Source: Babylonia areolata
Taxonomy: Eukaryota; Mollusca; Gastropoda; Neogastropoda; Buccinidae
Length of the DNA: 64,000 nucleotides
Direction: 5' to 3'
Assembly (NCBI RefSeq): GCF_041734735.1
Contig: NC_134889.1
Location: 1,760,790-1,824,789 of the forward strand
Translations under genes and position numbers: made by a program
Shown here: piece after piece, positions 60,081-64,000 of the stretch
Layout of the letters: each line of letters opens with the position of its first letter
Numbering within the stretch: the stretch's first letter is position 1
The notes under the pieces: model-generated
Seen by the model: only the letters and a program-made list of their open reading frames with translations
Database searches by the model: none
Told to the model about the DNA's origin: nothing

Positions 60081-61444
60081 ATGCCCAGCCCTGGACACAG
60101 TGGGTATGAATTCACTGCCTTCCTGTGCCTTGCCCTGGACACAGTGGGTGTGAATTCACTGCCTTCCTATGCCCAGCCCTGGACACAGTGGGTATGGATT
60201 CACTGCCTTCCTGTGCCTTGCCCTGGACACAGTGGGTATGGATTCACTGCCTTCCTGCGACCAGCCCTGGACACAGTGGGTATGGATTCATTGCCTTCCT
60301 ATGCCCCGCCCTGGACACAGTGGGTATGGATTCACTGCCTTCCTGTGCCCATCCCCGGACACAGTGGGTATGGATTCACTGCCTTCCTGTGCCCCGCCCT
60401 GGACACAGTGGGTATGGATTCACTGCCTTCCTGTGCCCAGCCCTGGACACAGTGGATATGAATTCACTGCCTTCCTGTGCCCAGCCCTGGACACAGTGGA
60501 TATGGATTCACTGCCTTCCTATGCCCAGCCCTGGACACAGTGGGTATGAATTCACTGCCTTCCTGTGCCCAGCCCTGGACACAGTGGGTATGAATTCACT
60601 GCCTTCCTGTGCCCAGCCCTGGACACAGTGGGTATGGATTCACTGCCTTCCTGTGCCCAGCCCTGGACACAGTGGGTATGAATTCACTGCCTTCCTATGC
60701 CCAGCCCTGGACACAGTGGGTATGGATTCACTGCCTTCCTGTGCCCAGCCCTGGACACAGTGGGTATGGATTCACTGCCTTCCTATGCCCCGCCCTGGAC
60801 ACAGTGGGTATGGATTCACTGCCTTCCTGTGCCCAGCCCTGGACACAGTGGGTATGGATTCACTGCCTTCCTGTGCCCAGCCCTGGACACAGTGGGTATG
60901 GATTCACTGCCTTCCTGTGCCCAGCCCTGGACACAGTGGGTATGGATACACTGCCTTCCTATGCCCCGCCCTGGACACAGTGGGTATGGATTCACTGCCT
61001 TCCTATGCCAAGCCCTGGACACAGTGGGTATGGATTCACTGCCTTCCTGTGCCCAGCCCTGAACACAGTGGGTATGAATTCACTGACTTCCTATGCCAAG
61101 CCCTGGACACAGTGGGTATGAATTCACTGCCTTCATATGCCCAGCCCTGGACACAGTGGGTATGAATTCACTGCCTTCCTATGCCCCGCCCCGGACACAG
61201 TGGGTATGAATTCACTGCCTTCCTATGCCCCGCCCCGGACACAGTGGGTATGAATTCACTGCCTTCCTATGCCCCGCCCCGGACACAGTGGGTATGAATT
61301 CACTGCCTTCCTGTGCCCAGCCCTGGACACAGTGGGTATGAATTCACTGCCTTCCTATGCCCAGCCCTGGACACAGTGGATATGAATTCACTGCCTTCCT
61401 ATGCCCAGCCCTGGACACAGTGGATATGAATTCACTGCCTTCCT
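60081..61444. repeat. Full-length B block (31 monomers)
   Basis: L1 at 60286 with L2 at 61508 inside the next tile. Private changes include GGATACACTG near 60944 and CACTGACTTCC near 61081. Confidence 0.8.
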
Positions 61445-64000
61445 GTGCCCAGCCCCGGACACAGTGGGTATGAATTCACTGCCTTCCTCTGCCCAGCCCT
61501 GGACACAGTAGGTATGGATTCACTTCCTTCCTGTGCCCAGCCCTGGACACAGTGGGTATGGATTCACTGCCTTCCTATGCCTTGCCCCGGACACAGTGGG
61601 TATGAATTCACTGCCTTCCTGTGCCCAGCCCTGGACACAGTGGGTATGGATTCACTGCCTTCCTGTGCCCAGCCCTGGACACAGTGGGTATGGATTCACT
61701 GCCTTCCTGTGCCCAGCCCTGGACACAGTGGGTATGGATTCACTGCCTTCCTGTGCCCAGCCCTAGACACAGTGGGTATGACTTCACTGCCTTCCTGTGC
61801 CCAGCCCTGGACACAGTCGGTATGAATTCACTGCCTTCCTATGTCCAGCCCTGGACACAGTGGGTATGAATTCACTGCCTTCCTGTGCCCAGCCCTGGAC
61901 ACAGTGGGTATGAATTCACTGCCTTCCTGTGCCCAGCCCTGGACACAGTGGGTATGAATTCACTGCCTTCCTGTGCCCAGCCCTGGACACAGTGGGTATG
62001 AATTCACTGCCTTCCTGTGCCCAGCCCTGGACACAGTGGGTATGAATTCACTGCCTTCCTGTGCCCAGCCCTGGACACAGTGGGTATGAATTCACTGCCT
62101 TCCTATGCCCAGCCCTGGACACAGTGGGTATGAATTCACTGCCTTCCTGTGCCCAGCCCTGGACACAGTGGGTATGAATTCACTGCCTTCCTATGGCCAG
62201 CCCTGGACACAGTGGGTGTGAATTCACTGCCTTCCTGTGCCCAGCCCTGGACACAGTGGGTATGAATTCACTTCCTTCCTGTGCCCAGCCCTGGACACAG
62301 TGGGTATGAATTCACTGCCTTCCTCTGCCCAGCCCTGGACACAGTGGGTATGAATTCACCGCCTTCCTGTGCCTTGCCCTGGACACAGTGGGTATGAATT
62401 CACTGCCTTCCTGTGCCCCGCCCCGGACACAGTGGGTATGGATTCACTGCCTTCCTGTGCCCCGCCCTGGACACAGTGGGTATGAATTCACTGCCTTCCT
62501 ATGCCCAGCCCTGGACACAGTGGGTATGGATTCACTGCCTTCCTATGCTGAGCCCTGGACACAGTGGGTATGAATTCACTGCCTTCCTATGCCCCGCCCT
62601 GGACACAGTGGGTATGAATTCACTGCCTTCCTGTGCCTTGCCCTGGACACAGTGGGTATGGATTCACTGCCTTCCTATGCCCCGCCCCGGACACAGTGGG
62701 TATGGATTCACTGCCTTCCTATGCCCCGCCCCGGACACAGTGGGTATGGATTCACTGCCTTCCTGTGCCTTGCCCTGGACACAGTGGGTATGAATTCACT
62801 GCCTTCCTATGCCCAGCGCAGGACACAGTGGGCATGGATTCACTGCCTTCCTGTGCCCAGCCCCGGACACAGTGGGTATGAATTCACTTCCTTCCTATGC
62901 CCAGCCCTGGACACAGTGGGTATGAATTCACTGCCTTCCTGTGCCCAGCCCTGGACACAGTGGGTATGGATTCACTGCCTTCCTGTGCCGAGCCCTGGAC
63001 ACAGTGGGTATGAATTCACTGCCTTCCTATGCCCAGCCCCGGACACAGTGGGTATGGATTCACTGCCTTCCTGTGCCTTGCCCTGGTCACAGTGGATATG
63101 AATTCACTGCCTTCCTGTGCCCAGCCCTGGACACAGTGGGTTTGAATTCACTGCCTTCCTGTGCCGAGCCATGGACACATTGGGTATGAATTCACTGCCT
63201 TCCTGTGCCCAGCCCTGGACACAGTGGGTATGAATTCACTGCCTTCCTGTGCCCAGCCCTGGACACAGTGGGTATGAATTCACTGCCTTCCTGTGCCCAG
63301 CCCTGGACACAGTGGGTATGAATTCACTGCCTTCCTGTGCCTTGCCCTGGACACAGTGGGTATGGATTCACTGCCTTCCTATGCCCCGCCCCGGACACAG
63401 TGGGTATGGATTCACTGCCTTCCTATGCCCCGCCCCGGACACAGTGGGTATGGATTCACTGCCTTCCTGTGCCTTGCCCTGGACACAGTGGGTATGAATT
63501 CACTGCCTTCCTATGCCCAGCGCAGGACACAGTGGGCATGGATTCACTGCCTTCCTGTGCCCAGCCCCGGACACAGTGGGTATGAATTCACTTCCTTCCT
63601 ATGCCCAGCCCTGGACACAGTGGGTATGAATTCACTGCCTTCCTGTGCCCAGCGCTGGACACAGTGGGTATGGATTCACTGCCTTCCTGTGCCGAGCCCT
63701 GGACACAGTGGGTATGAATTCACTGCCTTCCTATGCCCAGCCCCGGACACAGTGGGTATGGATTCACTGCCTTCCTGTGCCTTGCCCTGGACACAGTGGA
63801 TATGAATTCACTGCCTTCCTATGCCGAGCCCTGGACACAGTGGGTATGAATTCACTGCCTTCCTATGCCCAGCCCTGGACACAGTGGGTATGAATTCACT
63901 GCCTTCCTATGCCCAGCCCTGGACACAGTGGGTATGAATTCACTGCCTTCCTGTGCCTTGCCCTGGACACAGTGGGTATGAATTCACTGCCTTCCTATGC
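61445..64000. repeat. Higher-order block A, copy 4 (cut by window end)
   Basis: Co-linear with copy 1 at a constant offset of 36,999 bp through all 2.5 kb visible, with no indel. Confidence 0.85.

Larger units (their letters stand above)
16391..64000. repeat. 44-bp satellite array, 1,082 complete monomers, open at the right edge
   Basis: The monomer reads CCTRTGCCCAGCCCTGG, then ACACAGTGGGTATGR, then ATTCACTGCCTT. Main variable sites are CCTATG/CCTGTG; GCCCAG/GCCTTG/GCCCCG/GCCGAG/GCCAAG; CCTGG/CCCGG; GTGGGTATG/GTGGATATG/GTGAGTATG/GTGGGTGTG; and GAATTC/GGATTC. Many monomers thus carry an EcoRI site. First CCTATG is at 16391 and last at 63994; that distance equals 1,082 x 44 minus 5. No foreign insertion was seen. 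Because 44 is not a multiple of 3, successive monomers pass through all frames. Frames stay open wherever every third monomer has GGATTC (TGG) rather than GAATTC (TGA), so the apparent 60-346-residue proteins are not genes. Sub-blocks are listed separately. Confidence 0.97.

Noticed and set aside
16391-64000. CRISPR array
   Set aside because: Repeats are directly abutting with no unique spacers, and the window is eukaryotic.
16391-64000. Centromere call
   Set aside because: Higher-order structure alone is not evidence; no CENP-B-like box was seen and chromosome position is unknown.

Overview
Eukaryotic, non-coding, repeat-dominated DNA. There is no operon structure and no recognisable complete gene. 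Several dispersed elements are ones I associate, from memory, with marine caenogastropod molluscs: tRNA-headed SINEs with the 'AAAAGAACCCACGGCAACAAAA' type of core, a TIR element beginning GACTCACTTGTG, and a CR1/L2-like LINE tail. A gastropod mollusc is therefore the best guess, as inference only.

Layout. 1-5040: consecutive tandem repeats (34-bp, 39-bp, pentanucleotide CAGCA/CAACA, about 26-bp, GT, ATC/ACC, CTT, and 65-80-bp units). Between them, 3370-3718 holds the only stretch that looks like host coding sequence, a possible terminal exon of an unrecognised acidic, Ser/Thr-rich protein. 5041-6850: possible polyadenylation signals, a TIR-bearing dispersed repeat, and one SINE nested in another with a clear target-site duplication. 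7196-8960: a large 20-bp/29-bp minisatellite. 9371-9755: a diverged three-copy repeat. 10197-10565: the 3' end of a LINE. 10880-16036: microsatellites, two more SINE-type copies, a 20-copy C-rich minisatellite, a long CT tract, a SINE whose 3' tail resembles the LINE tail, and a piggyBac-like MITE.

16391-64000 (three quarters of the window) is one uninterrupted satellite with a 44-bp monomer. Counting from the first CCTATG (16391) to the last (63994) gives exactly 1,082 monomers, of which five are 43 bp; no other net non-integral indel exists. The sequence immediately upstream (about 16175-16390) has a tRNA-like B box and runs without a break into the first monomer. The satellite therefore seems to be an expanded internal segment of a SINE. 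The array is a mosaic of higher-order blocks: B (31 monomers), C (about 1.1-1.2 kb) and A (4.4-5.8 kb), re-used in nested order. It continues past the window edge.

The many long open frames in this window come from stop-free tandem repeats and are not annotated as genes. No defence, biosynthetic or other gene system was found. The most interesting content is the satellite, its likely SINE origin and its multi-scale higher-order structure.
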